64,000 nt of DNA from Oceanobacillus saliphilus (GCF_023522835.1 NZ_JALCZU010000002.1:592050-656049), one strand, 5' to 3'; numbered from the stretch's first letter, positions 35,973 through 45,244 are shown. Notes: a model not told the origin generated them from the letters alone. Translations and numbers: made by a program.

Positions 35973-37605
35973 TACATGGCTCCTTATGAAAACGATGCTA
36001 AAAATGCAGTTTTCCAATCCTGAAAATAAAAAATCTCATATTTGGTTCTATGTTATATCTTTCATCTTTTTATTGCCTTTATCTGTCATTTATATATCTT
36101 TTATAAATCGGTTTATTCATTCTCTCTATTCGGGCCTTCAACCGTTTGGTCAGGAATCCGTTTTATTGGGGATTTTATTCTTAAGCATTCACATTTTATT
36201 ATTTATTATGAGCTTTGTTTCGGTATTGAGCGCATTTTATTTCGCGGACGATATACAGTCCTATATTCCATTCCCTTTCCAAGCCTATCAATTGCTGCTT
36301 GGAAAGGCTACACTGCCATTCCTTTATTTATATGTGACTGCCGCTATCGTATATCTGCCTGCATTCTTTTCCTATGGCAGTGCGAGCGGCGGTTCGTTAC
36401 CTTATTATCTATATGGAATTAGTCTGTTTTTGTTGATACCAATTATTCCCTTTTCGGTTGCTGCCATCATACTGATGTTCATGATGCGTTTTGTAAATAT
36501 AGCAAAAAACAAAGACAGGTCAAAAATAATTGCAGGAATAGCATCCTTTCTGTTCATTATTTTAATCAATGTACTGATCAGGTTAAATGCCGATTCCACT
36601 AAAATGATAGATGAATTGACTGTACTGCTTAAGAACCAGGATGGTCTATTGAACATGGTGACCGCATTTTACCCACCTGCGTATCTGAGTGCAAGGACTT
36701 TAAATGAAGCCGAGTCTTGGATTGGACTGTTCTTTTTCATAATGATTATTGTCTTAACGGTAGGTGCACTCCTGTTATTTGCCACAATGGGACAATTATT
36801 CTATCTTAAGGGTGTATTAGGGGTTAATAGTGGAAGGAAACGAAAGATGTCTGGGCAGAAAATACAAAGAAGAATGAAAAGCCGACCGGTGTGGCTTTCC
36901 TATATGAAGAAAGAATTACGGGTTATTTTTCGAACTCCAACTTTTCTGATGCAGTGTGTCGTCCAAGGCTTGCTCGGACCGATATTCATCGTAGTTATAC
37001 TTCTATTTGACTTTGGTACTGGGTTTCAAGCGGACTTCCTCGGTTCCTTATCCGATAAACAGTATGTACTATTACTTTTTATAACATCTTTCATCATAAT
37101 CAGCACAAATGTCACACCTATTTCATCTTTTTCAAGGGAAGGAAAGACATGGTACAGCAATCTGTATCTGCCACTTGACCCAAAGCAAGTTTTATTCAGT
37201 AAAATTGCAGCTTCCTGGCTTATTAATTTATTCGTCATATCCTTGTTTCTTATCCTTGCCCTCCTTGTCAGAATACCTTTTGATGCGGTATTGATCTGGC
37301 TTGTGATCATTCTTACTGGCAGTTGGCTGGCAAGCAGTGTGGGAACATATCTTGATTTATTGAAGCCTAAACTGGACTGGACAGATGAACAGGAACTTTT
37401 CAAGGGGCGCCTTATTGGTTTAATTGCCTTTTTATTTGAAGGTGGATTATTCGGAATCATTACTTTTGTTTTATGGCGTACGGAGAGAATTCAAACTATG
37501 TATGGAATTTCTATTATATTACTAGGTTCACTTTTCATTTGCATCTTTATCGTCAATAAGCTATTCAATAAGAAAATGAGAAACAATGCTTTTCAGCAGC
37601 TATAG
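35965..37605 (+). CDS. ABC transporter permease subunit (large ABC-2-like)
   Basis: 546 residues with about 12 hydrophobic segments and a central basic loop (RKRKMSGQKIQRRMKSRP) splitting the protein into two six-helix halves. This is the pattern of large exporter permeases paired with a single ATPase. Overlap with the ATPase stop codon implies translational coupling. An in-frame GTG one codon earlier is possible, but ATG is better spaced from GGAG. Substrate unknown. Confidence 0.82.
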   Translation: MNNTWLLMKTMLKMQFSNPENKKSHIWFYVISFIFLLPLSVIYISFINRFIHSLYSGLQPFGQESVLLGILFLSIHILLFIMSFVSVLSAFYFADDIQSYIPFPFQAYQLLLGKATLPFLYLYVTAAIVYLPAFFSYGSASGGSLPYYLYGISLFLLIPIIPFSVAAIILMFMMRFVNIAKNKDRSKIIAGIASFLFIILINVLIRLNADSTKMIDELTVLLKNQDGLLNMVTAFYPPAYLSARTLNEAESWIGLFFFIMIIVLTVGALLLFATMGQLFYLKGVLGVNSGRKRKMSGQKIQRRMKSRPVWLSYMKKELRVIFRTPTFLMQCVVQGLLGPIFIVVILLFDFGTGFQADFLGSLSDKQYVLLLFITSFIIISTNVTPISSFSREGKTWYSNLYLPLDPKQVLFSKIAASWLINLFVISLFLILALLVRIPFDAVLIWLVIILTGSWLASSVGTYLDLLKPKLDWTDEQELFKGRLIGLIAFLFEGGLFGIITFVLWRTERIQTMYGISIILLGSLFICIFIVNKLFNKKMRNNAFQQL

Positions 37606-37698
37606 TAAAAGCGCAACGATATATGCTCGATAGCAAAGACATTATCCATCCAAGTCTTGGCGAATGTCTTCATTGGATTTTTATAATTTTCTACATGC

Positions 37699-37735
37699 TA
37701 AAAAATGCAGCGGAAAGTCCGCTGCATTTTTTTAA
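37699..37735 (+). terminator. terminator after the ABC transporter operon
   Basis: AAAAATGCAGCGG - aaag - TCCGCTGCATTTTTTT. The A-run on its left could also serve the minus-strand gene at 37739. Confidence 0.9.
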
Positions 37736-37738
37736 TCC

Positions 37739-37876
37739 TTAGTAATATCCTTTTCCATAACCATCTGTATATGCTGTCCCGATGATTACCAATAAAATGA
37801 ATAATACGACCAGCAATGCGAAACCGCTAGTTTTGAAAGGTGATACAACAGGTGATACTGCTCTAGCTTTACTCAT
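37739..37876 (-). CDS. YjcZ-like small sporulation protein
   Basis: A 45-residue peptide beginning MSKARAVSPV, with one membrane helix (GFALLVVLFILLVIIGTAY) and a GYGKGYY tail. The helix and Gly/Tyr-rich end match the YjcZ/YczN family of tiny spore-associated proteins. The ribosome-binding site GGGGAGGGAAAAGA is strong. It is short enough to be missed by default gene finders. Confidence 0.75.
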   Translation of the reverse strand: MSKARAVSPVVSPFKTSGFALLVVLFILLVIIGTAYTDGYGKGYY

Positions 37877-37969
37877 TCTTTTCCCTCCCCTATTTTCGAA
37901 GACTACTTTACTTTATGCAGCGTTTCTAAAATTGGGAGGGCTATTTGCTTATTTTTTTGGATTTGAACG

Positions 37970-38725
37970 TTACAAGTAATTTCTTGCGTAGTAAATCTTA
38001 CCATTTTTAATATCATCGTCAGTAAGAATATCCACAAGGACACCACCTATAAGCTCTGTCCCCTTCAAAAGGTCATGTTTCTTATAGTCTTTAAATTTTT
38101 CCACATCCATAAATTCTTCCTTTGAACTAGAACGAATTTTTTTCTGCATTTCTGTATCCATAATACCGGGACTGAAGGCAATGATTTTATTCTCCGTTTT
38201 CAGTTCCTCCTGCTCCAATGCCACCGTTTTTGTATACATATTCATACTCGCTTTTGTTGAACAATACACACTCCAGCCAAACATAGGAGATTCTGCAGCT
38301 CCGGATGTGATGATTGCACTTATGAGTGGAACACCTTTTTCATTTGCCTTGTTCAGAAAGTAATTTGTAAGTCCCATAGGAGCAACTGTATTCACATGGA
38401 CATGCTTCAGAAGCTCTTCTGTTTGTATATGCATCGATTGTTGAATGGGTTCAACAACCCCTGCATTATTCACCAAATAAATGGTACTTGGATTTTCTGG
38501 AAAAATCGCTTCACTAATTTCCTCACATGCCTCATTCAATAATTCAATTTTCGATAGATCGCAGGCTATATGTTTGTATATTGTGTTATTCTCTTTAGCT
38601 ACTTCAGATAAATGCCCATTTGTACTTCGGGATAATCCAATCACATGTACTCCTGATTCCAGAAATAGCTGTGCAATCGATTCACCGAGTCCTTTAGAGG
38701 AACCTGTAACTATAGCGTATTTCAT
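37970..38725 (-). CDS. short-chain dehydrogenase (benzil-reductase-like, YueD type)
   Basis: 251 residues. Rossmann motif TGSSKGLG at 7-14, NNAG at 86-89, catalytic S141, Y154 and K158 (YCSTK). It resembles B. subtilis YueD, a (S)-benzoin-forming benzil reductase related to sepiapterin reductases; NADPH use is expected from the family. The natural substrate is unknown. GGGGGGGATTGG is upstream of the ATG. Confidence 0.85.
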   Translation of the reverse strand: MKYAIVTGSSKGLGESIAQLFLESGVHVIGLSRSTNGHLSEVAKENNTIYKHIACDLSKIELLNEACEEISEAIFPENPSTIYLVNNAGVVEPIQQSMHIQTEELLKHVHVNTVAPMGLTNYFLNKANEKGVPLISAIITSGAAESPMFGWSVYCSTKASMNMYTKTVALEQEELKTENKIIAFSPGIMDTEMQKKIRSSSKEEFMDVEKFKDYKKHDLLKGTELIGGVLVDILTDDDIKNGKIYYARNYL

Positions 38726-38866
38726 CCAATCCCCCCCTTTTTTTACATTATTTTCTATTAAGTGAAATACCCCGAATCCGATCGTCAGAAACGGAATGGT
38801 AACATAAACTTAACTTTTACCACACAGTTTTTATCAATCCGTTTTCAAACCTATTACAGCGGTAGT

Positions 38867-40234
38867 TTAGTTCTTAACTTCATTCCAGTAATACACAAGT
38901 GTTTCCATACCTTTATCGAAACTATCCAAGGGGAAACTCTCATTTGGGGAATGCAGTCGATCCTCTGGTGTCCCAAATCCCAGTAAAATGATTGGCATCT
39001 TATAGATATCATCAATCCACTCCACAACCGGAATCGATCCACCCATTCTTAGATAGACAGTGTCTTTTCCGAATGCTTTCGTATAGCTTTCCGCCGCTTT
39101 TTTAATAAGTGGGTGTGTCGGCTCTACTTTATATGCTCTTGCTGAGAGCTTCTCTTTTTTCACTTCCACGTTTACTCCAGAAGGTGCTACTTTATTTACA
39201 TGTGCTTCCAGTAAGGCCTGAATCTTACCAGGATCCTGACCAGGAACAAGACGACAGGTTATTTTAGCGGTTGCTTGAGAAGGAATAATTGTTTTCGTTC
39301 CTTCACCTTGGTAGCCCCCGTAAATTCCGTTAATTTCAAAAGTCGGACGACCCATCGTATGCTCTTTCGCAGTATATCCTTTTTCCGATACTGTTTCCGG
39401 AACACCTGCCGTTTCAACAAAATCTTCACCTGGGGCCTGCTCCATTAATTTCCTTTCATCCTCAGTCAGTGGTTCAACATCATCATAAAAACCATCTACC
39501 GTAATGACTTCATTCTCATCTTTCATGGAAGACAGTATGTGGCTGAGGGCCATAATCGGATTCCTAACTGCACCGCCATACATTCCGGAATGCAAGTCAT
39601 GATCAGGACCATTTACCGTAATTTCAATACCGGTAAATCCTTTTAAGCCATAAAGGATGGTAGGCTGATTTTTTGCTGCCATCCCTGAATCGGATATTAC
39701 TGCAAAATCCGCCTGAAATTGTTCTTTTTTCTCCATGAGAATATGGTATAGGTTTTCACTGCCGATTTCTTCTTCTCCTTCAATGCATACTTTCACATTG
39801 ATTGGAAGTTCGCCTTCCGTGTTCATATATGCCTCGAAAACTGCCAAATGCATAAATACCTGACCTTTATCATCACTGGAACCACGGGCATATAGTCTGC
39901 CGTCTCTTACTTCAGGTTTAAAAGGGTCACTTTCCCATAATTCGATTGGATCGACAGGCTGTACATCGTAATGGCCATAGAAAAGTACTGTTGGGGCATC
40001 TGCTCCTGCTCCATTATATTCGGCAAATACAAGAGGGTGCCCAGCTGTCTCCTGTATCTCAGCATTTTCAAAACCGATTTCCTTTAAATATGTAATGATA
40101 AAATCTGCAGCATTTCTAACATCATCTTTATGACTGCTGTCCGTGCTCACACTTGGTATGGATAAAAATTCATTTAATTTCTCAAGTAGACTAGCTCTGT
40201 TTTCTTGAATATAGTTTAAAGCTTTTTCACTCAT
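38867..40234 (-). CDS. M20 family dipeptidase
   Basis: 455 residues. Motifs in order: FYGHYDVQPV (metal H and catalytic D), GSSDDKGQ (bridging D), IEGEEEIGS (catalytic and metal E) and DLHSGMYGG in the dimerisation lid. This is the carnosinase/CPG2-like dipeptidase group. The start MSEKALNYI was taken because TGGAGGTATGTGCG precedes it. It follows the mccB terminator, so it may be partly uncoupled from the sulfur operon upstream. Cleavage of dipeptides, including cysteinylglycine-like ones, is possible but not shown. Confidence 0.88.
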   Translation of the reverse strand: MSEKALNYIQENRASLLEKLNEFLSIPSVSTDSSHKDDVRNAADFIITYLKEIGFENAEIQETAGHPLVFAEYNGAGADAPTVLFYGHYDVQPVDPIELWESDPFKPEVRDGRLYARGSSDDKGQVFMHLAVFEAYMNTEGELPINVKVCIEGEEEIGSENLYHILMEKKEQFQADFAVISDSGMAAKNQPTILYGLKGFTGIEITVNGPDHDLHSGMYGGAVRNPIMALSHILSSMKDENEVITVDGFYDDVEPLTEDERKLMEQAPGEDFVETAGVPETVSEKGYTAKEHTMGRPTFEINGIYGGYQGEGTKTIIPSQATAKITCRLVPGQDPGKIQALLEAHVNKVAPSGVNVEVKKEKLSARAYKVEPTHPLIKKAAESYTKAFGKDTVYLRMGGSIPVVEWIDDIYKMPIILLGFGTPEDRLHSPNESFPLDSFDKGMETLVYYWNEVKN

Positions 40235-40283
40235 CGCACATACCTCCATATTCTTTAGTATACCTATTTTAGCATAACAGACA

Positions 40284-40320
40284 AAATAAAAAGGACAATC
40301 CACCAAATATGGACTGTCCC
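40284..40320 (-). terminator. terminator after mccB
   Basis: Minus strand: GGACAGTCCA - tatttgg - TGGATTGTCC followed by TTTTTATTTT. Confidence 0.8.
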
Positions 40321-40326
40321 AGTATA

Positions 40327-41460
40327 TTAATCCAACGCTTTTTCGAGATCTTCTATTAAATCGTCTGCATCTTCTATCCCTACAGAAATTCGAATTAATC
40401 CGTCTGTAATGCCAAGCTCTCTCCTTCTATCCGCTGGGATGGATGCATGTGTCATTTTGGCTGGAATGGAAATCAGGCTCTCCACAGCCCCAAGGCTCTC
40501 TGCCAGCGTAAAATACTTCACATTCTCCAACACTTTTTCTGCTTTTTCTTCACTGCCGACATCAAATGAAACCATTCCACCAAAACCGGTAGCTTGTTTG
40601 GCTGCAATTGCATGTCCAGGGTGACTTTCTATTCCCGGGTAATATATAGTCGATACCTTCTTATGATTTTGTAGAAAGGCAACGATTTTCTTCGTATTTT
40701 GCTCAATTGCTTCCATCCGTAATGCCAAGGTTTTAATTCCTCGCATCAAAAGCCAGGAATCCTGAGGTCCGAGAACGGCACCGACGGAGTTTTGGATAAA
40801 ATGTAGCTGTTCTGCAAGTTCTTCCGTCTTGACGGCAACCAAACCAGCAACAACATCACTATGCCCACCGATATATTTCGTCGCACTGTGAAGAACAATA
40901 TCCGCTCCAAAATCCAAAGGCTGCTGAAGGTAAGGTGTTGCGAATGTATTATCGACAATTAGTAATAAATCATTCTTTTTGGCGATAGCAGCTATTTTTT
41001 CGAGATCCGTAATTTTCAGGAGTGGATTTGTAGGTGTTTCCACGAAGATCGCCTTGGTATTTTCGTTTAGGGAAGCTTCCACTGCTTCCAGTGAACTAGT
41101 ATCCGTAAAGGTGTGATCCAAATTAAAACGATTGAATACCTTTGTCATGACACGATAGGAACCGCCGTATACATCATCAGTCATGACGACATGATCTCCT
41201 GAATTAAATAACATCATAACCGAACTGATTGCTGCCATTCCGGAACCAAATGCAAATCCAGCCGTACCGTTTTCCAAATTTGCAATTACTGTTTCCAGGG
41301 CGTTCCGGGTTGGATTTCCAGTACGGGAATATTCATAGCCGCTGTGTTTCCCTACTCCATCCTGTTTGTATGTGCTTACTTGATATATTGGAACAGAAAC
41401 AGCACCTGTGGTTTCATCGCCTGTTATTCCGCCATGGATCATTTTCGTTTTCGCTCTCAT
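40327..41460 (-). CDS. mccB: cystathionine gamma-lyase / homocysteine gamma-lyase
   Basis: A 377-residue PLP enzyme of the Cys/Met metabolism family. The PLP lysine is K195 in HSATKYIGGHSD; phosphate-binding SRTGNP and FGSGMAA are intact. With mccA directly upstream (12-base gap) it completes the reverse transsulfuration of homocysteine to cysteine. A GGGGGAAGCG ribosome-binding site precedes the ATG. Cystathionine gamma-synthase (MetI) is the main alternative, but the mccA-mccB pairing favours the lyase. Confidence 0.9.
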   Translation of the reverse strand: MRAKTKMIHGGITGDETTGAVSVPIYQVSTYKQDGVGKHSGYEYSRTGNPTRNALETVIANLENGTAGFAFGSGMAAISSVMMLFNSGDHVVMTDDVYGGSYRVMTKVFNRFNLDHTFTDTSSLEAVEASLNENTKAIFVETPTNPLLKITDLEKIAAIAKKNDLLLIVDNTFATPYLQQPLDFGADIVLHSATKYIGGHSDVVAGLVAVKTEELAEQLHFIQNSVGAVLGPQDSWLLMRGIKTLALRMEAIEQNTKKIVAFLQNHKKVSTIYYPGIESHPGHAIAAKQATGFGGMVSFDVGSEEKAEKVLENVKYFTLAESLGAVESLISIPAKMTHASIPADRRRELGITDGLIRISVGIEDADDLIEDLEKALD

Positions 41461-41472
41461 ATCGCTTCCCCC

Positions 41473-42405
41473 TTACATTTCTTTTACGAATGTATCATAT
41501 ATATTTTTGCTGAGATAACGGTCACTGCCATCTGGGAAAATAGTTACAATATTCGTTTCAGGTAATGCTTTTTTTGCTTCCAGCAGTGCAGCATACATTG
41601 CAGCCCCAGATGAACTACCGACAAGAATTCCTTCTCTAAAAGCAAGCTCCCTTACCATTTGAAATGCATCTTTATCGGAAACCGTATGGACCTCATCCAT
41701 ATAAGACCGATCCAGGAATGTTGGAATAAATTCCATACCTATTCCTTCCGTCAGATGGGAACCCGGTTCACCGCCAGCGATAATGGAACCTTCAGGCTCT
41801 ACAATCACTGTTTTTATAATCGGGTTCTTTTCTTTTAGAAATTTGGAAGTTCCCATAAACGTACCACCAGATCCCGCTCCTGCAACAAAAACAGTTACTT
41901 TGCCATCAAGATCTCTCCAGATTTCAGGTCCCAAAGTTTTATAATATGTCTTTGGGTTTGCATGATTTGAGAACTGCTGCGGTGAAAAACTATTTGGAAT
42001 CTCTCTTAACAATTGCTTTGTTTTTTCAATTGCCCCTGTCATCCCATTTTCCCTTGGTGTATGAACAATTTTGGCTCCCAGGGCAATCATTAATTGCTGT
42101 TTTTCCCTGCTGAAATGCTCCGGCACACAAAATATGACGGATAAATTCTTTTCAATAGCGGCAATTGCAAGACCTATTCCTGTGTTTCCAGCTGTAGGTT
42201 CAATAATCGTACCGCCTTCTTCCAGGTGTCCATTATCTAAAGCATCCTTTATCAGCTCTGCCCCAAGTCGATCCTTCACACTGCCACCAGGATTAAAATA
42301 TTCCAACTTACCAAATAAACGGACGCCTTCTGGCAGCTGAAAATTCGTAATTTCCATTAATGGGGTTTCTCCAACTAATTCATGTATTGATTTAAAAAGC
42401 GCCAT
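41473..42405 (-). CDS. mccA: O-acetylserine-dependent cystathionine beta-synthase
   Basis: A 310-residue PLP enzyme of the cysteine-synthase fold. The PLP lysine is K44 in GGSVKDRLG; PTAGNTGIGLA is the phosphate/asparagine loop and GSGGTFMGTSKFL lies near the C-terminal half. It lacks the C-terminal CBS domains of eukaryotic enzymes, as MccA does. Placement next to mccB and behind luxS identifies it over CysK. GTGAGGGGAAAAA precedes the ATG. Confidence 0.9.
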   Translation of the reverse strand: MALFKSIHELVGETPLMEITNFQLPEGVRLFGKLEYFNPGGSVKDRLGAELIKDALDNGHLEEGGTIIEPTAGNTGIGLAIAAIEKNLSVIFCVPEHFSREKQQLMIALGAKIVHTPRENGMTGAIEKTKQLLREIPNSFSPQQFSNHANPKTYYKTLGPEIWRDLDGKVTVFVAGAGSGGTFMGTSKFLKEKNPIIKTVIVEPEGSIIAGGEPGSHLTEGIGMEFIPTFLDRSYMDEVHTVSDKDAFQMVRELAFREGILVGSSSGAAMYAALLEAKKALPETNIVTIFPDGSDRYLSKNIYDTFVKEM

Positions 42406-42427
42406 TTTTTCCCCTCACTTAAGACGA

Positions 42428-42499
42428 AAGCGGAAGTACATGAATGAAGAATTCGTTATAAATCCGAGCCTACAAGTTGATTCGTTATTACTTCCGCTT
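42428..42499 (-). promoter_or_regulatory. intercistronic hairpin between luxS and mccA
   Basis: Arms AAGCGGAAGTA and TACTTCCGCTT (11 bp, perfect) enclose about 50 bases containing two direct TTCGTTAT copies. There is no T-run after it, so a processing or stability element, or a weak attenuator, is more likely than a terminator. Confidence 0.5.
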
Positions 42500-42505
42500 C
42501 TATTA

Positions 42506-42967
42506 TTAAAAAACTTCATGCCATACGTTTTTACGATTCAGCATTTCTTCTGCTATCTCTTTTGCACCTTCCAAGCTATGGTTCGCCGCCCAGCCGCACT
42601 GCACTTCATTGCATGCTGGAACTTCGTCTGCTTCAAGTACATCCTTTAATGTTTTTTCCAATATAACCAATACATCATCAAAATCTTCATGATTGAGCAA
42701 GGATAAATAAAATCCTGTCTGACATCCCATTGGCCCAATATCCAATACAGAATCTGTATGGTTTCGAATATGCTCTGCCATCATATGTTCCAATGAATGG
42801 AGGCCCGCCATTTCCATGTGCTCTTTATTTGGCTGCTTAAAACGAATATCGTATTTGTGTACTTTATCACCGTTTGCACCCTCAGTAACTCCTACTAAAC
42901 GGACATATGGTGCCTTTACTTTTGTATGATCAAGATTAAAGCTCTCTACATTCATTTTTTTTGTCAT
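42506..42967 (-). CDS. luxS: S-ribosylhomocysteine lyase LuxS
   Basis: 153 residues. Metal ligands H57 and H61 in HSLEH with E60 as catalytic base, the GCQTGFY cysteine (C82) and the third ligand cysteine in CNEVQCGW (C124). It splits S-ribosylhomocysteine to homocysteine and the AI-2 precursor DPD. Here it stands between yrrT and mccA, exactly where B. subtilis carries mtnN, so homocysteine made by LuxS would feed directly into MccA/MccB. Confidence 0.95.
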   Translation of the reverse strand: MTKKMNVESFNLDHTKVKAPYVRLVGVTEGANGDKVHKYDIRFKQPNKEHMEMAGLHSLEHMMAEHIRNHTDSVLDIGPMGCQTGFYLSLLNHEDFDDVLVILEKTLKDVLEADEVPACNEVQCGWAANHSLEGAKEIAEEMLNRKNVWHEVF

Positions 42968-42989
42968 CTGTAAAACGCTCCTCTTTGGC

Positions 42990-43628
42990 TTATTTTTTGT
43001 CAGCGGTTATTACCCAGACAAAATCATTCATTTGCTTAAATGATACATCAAAATGATGCTTTTCAAAAGCATTCTTCATCATAGCAAGTGTCGGATAATA
43101 TTCACGGTTCAAATCTTCAGCCAAATCGTCATAACCTTTTTCTACAGCCTCAGCAATTTTCCTTTGTTTATCAGACTCTGTTTTAAACAGCGTATCACCA
43201 AAAACAATTTTACCTTCCTTAGGGAGTAATGCTGCAAATTTTTTGATTGCAGCTTCCTTTTCAACATCTGTTAAATGATGGAAGGCATATGTGCTGACAA
43301 TCGTATCCACTTGCTCCTCAAAATCAGGATAGCTGATAAAGTCGCCATCTATAATGGTTAGTGATGGTATTTTATTACTTGCAATTTTCCTCATTGCTTC
43401 TGAAGGCTCAATTCCTATTACATGATGGCCCGCCTGCAAGAGCTTTAAGGTTAAATTACCAGTCCCAACACCAAATTCTGCAACAGTACCGGTACTTTGC
43501 CGAACAACTTCGTTAAGAATAGCATCATAGTTGGCAAACACTTCTTCATATTGTGGGTCTTCCCCCACTACACTTTTGTCATAGTCCACTGCCCATTCCT
43601 CAAATAAATCAATAAACTCTCTACCCAT
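42990..43628 (-). CDS. yrrT: class I SAM-dependent methyltransferase YrrT
   Basis: 212 residues. Methyltransferase motif [17 protein letters not shown] and the acidic end of strand 2 GIEPS are clear. It is the first gene of the yrrT-luxS-mccA-mccB cluster, matching B. subtilis yrrT at the head of its mtnN-mccAB operon; the methyl acceptor is unknown. The ATG was chosen 6 bases after GAGGTGAT; the GTG inside that ribosome-binding site is unlikely as start. Confidence 0.87.
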   Translation of the reverse strand: MGREFIDLFEEWAVDYDKSVVGEDPQYEEVFANYDAILNEVVRQSTGTVAEFGVGTGNLTLKLLQAGHHVIGIEPSEAMRKIASNKIPSLTIIDGDFISYPDFEEQVDTIVSTYAFHHLTDVEKEAAIKKFAALLPKEGKIVFGDTLFKTESDKQRKIAEAVEKGYDDLAEDLNREYYPTLAMMKNAFEKHHFDVSFKQMNDFVWVITADKK

Positions 43629-43654
43629 TTTTATCACCTCATGGCTGATTAAAA

Positions 43655-43683
43655 CATAGTAATTTACTATGGATACTATGGAT
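43655..43683. promoter_or_regulatory. palindromic operator-like site before yrrT
   Basis: Perfect 17-base palindrome CATAGTAATTTACTATG, overlapping a tandem duplication of ACTATGGAT. It lies just downstream of the predicted transcription start and upstream of the yrrT ribosome-binding site, a roadblock or repressor position. The cognate regulator is unknown (CymR is one candidate). Confidence 0.55.
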
Positions 43684-43694
43684 TATATGTAACT

Positions 43695-43723
43695 AATATA
43701 ACATAGGTTCCTTAATGAATCAA
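43695..43723 (-). promoter_or_regulatory. sigma-A promoter of the yrrT-luxS-mccAB operon
   Basis: TTGATT, 17-base spacer, TATATT on the minus strand, about 70 bases before the yrrT start. Confidence 0.6.
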
Positions 43724-43782
43724 AATAAATTTAAATACAGGCTGTTTTTTAAAATATTATTGTTTTTGACACGATAACTGTA

Positions 43783-43955
43783 AACTATGACATAACTAGC
43801 GCAGCGCAGAGTTGGAAACAAATTGCTTCGCAGCCGTAGCCAGTAAACCACTCACGGATCGCGGTCGCCGAAGTAACTTGCTTTCATTATCAGCTACAAC
43901 GTAGATAGCAGTTACGTCGCACTTTATATCAACTATGAAGTCTGAAAAGCAGTAA
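43783..43955. repeat. compact derivative of the dispersed repeat, locus III
   Basis: Left arm with TATGACATAAC and TTGCTTCG, a shrunken core containing CACTCACGGATCGCGG, and right arm GCCGAAGTAACTTG...ATAGCAGTTACGTCGCACTT. The full hairpin core is missing. It shares CACTCACGGATC with locus V. Confidence 0.55.
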
Positions 43956-44102
43956 AACTTAGGAAAATAGTCAAAATAAAAAAGCTCAGGATGCTTGTGA
44001 AATTAATAATGAGGATTTTTTGGGGATGGAATGTTCTTCACCTTAGTCATAAAAGACAGTAGCTAGATGAATTGACAGAACGGCCACGATAAGAGGATTG
44101 GA

Positions 44103-44173
44103 AGCATTTTAAAGATTACATTAAAATGCTTATACAAAAAATAATCGCAAATGAAATCATTTGCGATTATTTA
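44103..44173 (-). terminator. tandem hairpins after the YhcN-like gene
   Basis: The proximal hairpin AAATAATCGCAAATGA / TCATTTGCGATTATTT lies about 25 bases after the stop codon. A second one, AAGCATTTTAA / TTAAAATGCTT, follows. Neither has a long T-run beyond the stem. Confidence 0.7.
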
Positions 44174-44196
44174 TTAGATATGCTTTTTTCGTTGTT

Positions 44197-44841
44197 TTAT
44201 CTATTTTGCGGGAACACACGTTGAATCATATTGCCTATTTGATCAAAGAAACCACCAATTGGTCGTCCAGCATTCATATCCTCAACGTAATTATTCGTTA
44301 AATCGACAAAATCCGGGTTGGTTGAAACAAAGACATTGTCAATATTATTGTCTACAGACCTGACAATATCCCCAATTTTATTTTTTACGTCTTCTGTAAG
44401 TTCATCTTGACCCATTCCGCGGTCACCAGCAGTCCCTGTACCTCTATTCTCTACATTTCCTACATTAGTTCTGTTATTGCCAACGTTACCACGGTTGTTG
44501 TCATCTGTGTCCAAAGTTGCTGCTACGTATGCATTATTGTTTGTAGTTAAAACCTGTGCACTTCTTACTTCATCTACTTCTTCAGTTATACGTTCTGCTG
44601 CTTCCTGTGATACATTGTATTGATCACGAGTTCCTACATTCCGTGTACGGTCTTGAAAACGATCAGCATCCCTTTGCATTGTATTATAACGGACATCCGT
44701 CATCCCATCCCCTCCAGGAATCGGATTCACAACTCCACCTCCGGGAACATTTTGCTGGCCAGTTTCATTTGGTGATTGACAAGCAAATAAAGCCATTAAA
44801 AGTACGGCAAATATGCTTAAAAGTTTGTAGTTTATTTTCAT
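44197..44841 (-). CDS. YhcN/YlaJ-family sporulation lipoprotein
   Basis: 214 residues. A lipoprotein signal with lipobox LFAC at about C21, then an Asn/Gly-rich low-complexity region, and a conserved domain with ERITEEVDEVRSAQVLTTNN and YVAATL typical of YhcN/YlaJ proteins. These proteins sit at the forespore inner membrane; the role is not well defined. GGAGGAATATAAA lies before the ATG. Confidence 0.82.
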   Translation of the reverse strand: MKINYKLLSIFAVLLMALFACQSPNETGQQNVPGGGVVNPIPGGDGMTDVRYNTMQRDADRFQDRTRNVGTRDQYNVSQEAAERITEEVDEVRSAQVLTTNNNAYVAATLDTDDNNRGNVGNNRTNVGNVENRGTGTAGDRGMGQDELTEDVKNKIGDIVRSVDNNIDNVFVSTNPDFVDLTNNYVEDMNAGRPIGGFFDQIGNMIQRVFPQNR

Positions 44842-45007
44842 TTTATATTCCTCCTTACAAGTTTGATTTTAGTATGTTACGGAGGAATGTAACTATTCGC
44901 TTATGTTATATCCTTTTTATGGTATTCACACCATATATGTTATGGACATTATATATATAAAGCGGGAAAACATATAAGTAACCCTTGACAATCAAGGAGG
45001 GGTAACC

Positions 45008-45241
45008 ATGATTCCGGACTACGATAAGGCTCTTTACTATACACTGTGGGGGCAATGGGACGACCTGCTCGTATTGATGGTTCGGACGAAAGACGATATG
45101 CTTTCAAAAAAAATTGAACAATTTCTGAATGCATATCACTACTCGTTGGACCAATCAAAAGTAATCGATACACACGACACACTTCTTTATTATTTGGACC
45201 ATGCTATGAAGTATAATCCCCCAATTACTGTGGAGATGTAA
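45008..45241 (+). CDS. yhdB: YhdB-like protein
   Basis: 77 residues beginning MIPDYDKALYYTLWGQWDDL, followed by VRTKDDMLSKKIEQFLNAYH, which I recognise as the YhdB family of bacilli. It is soluble, with no known catalytic motif; function unknown. AAGGAGGGGTAACC is a strong ribosome-binding site. It converges on rsgI across a terminator. Confidence 0.75.
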   Translation: MIPDYDKALYYTLWGQWDDLLVLMVRTKDDMLSKKIEQFLNAYHYSLDQSKVIDTHDTLLYYLDHAMKYNPPITVEM

Positions 45242-45244
45242 AAA

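Noticed and set aside
43628-43740. SAM riboswitch (S-box) upstream of the sulfur operon
   Set aside because: The S-box hallmark segments (AGAG and GGCCC-type) and a leader terminator are missing; a promoter and palindrome are found instead.
44949-45182. Minus-strand reading frame opposite yhdB
   Set aside because: No ribosome-binding site or family match; the plus-strand frame has both.
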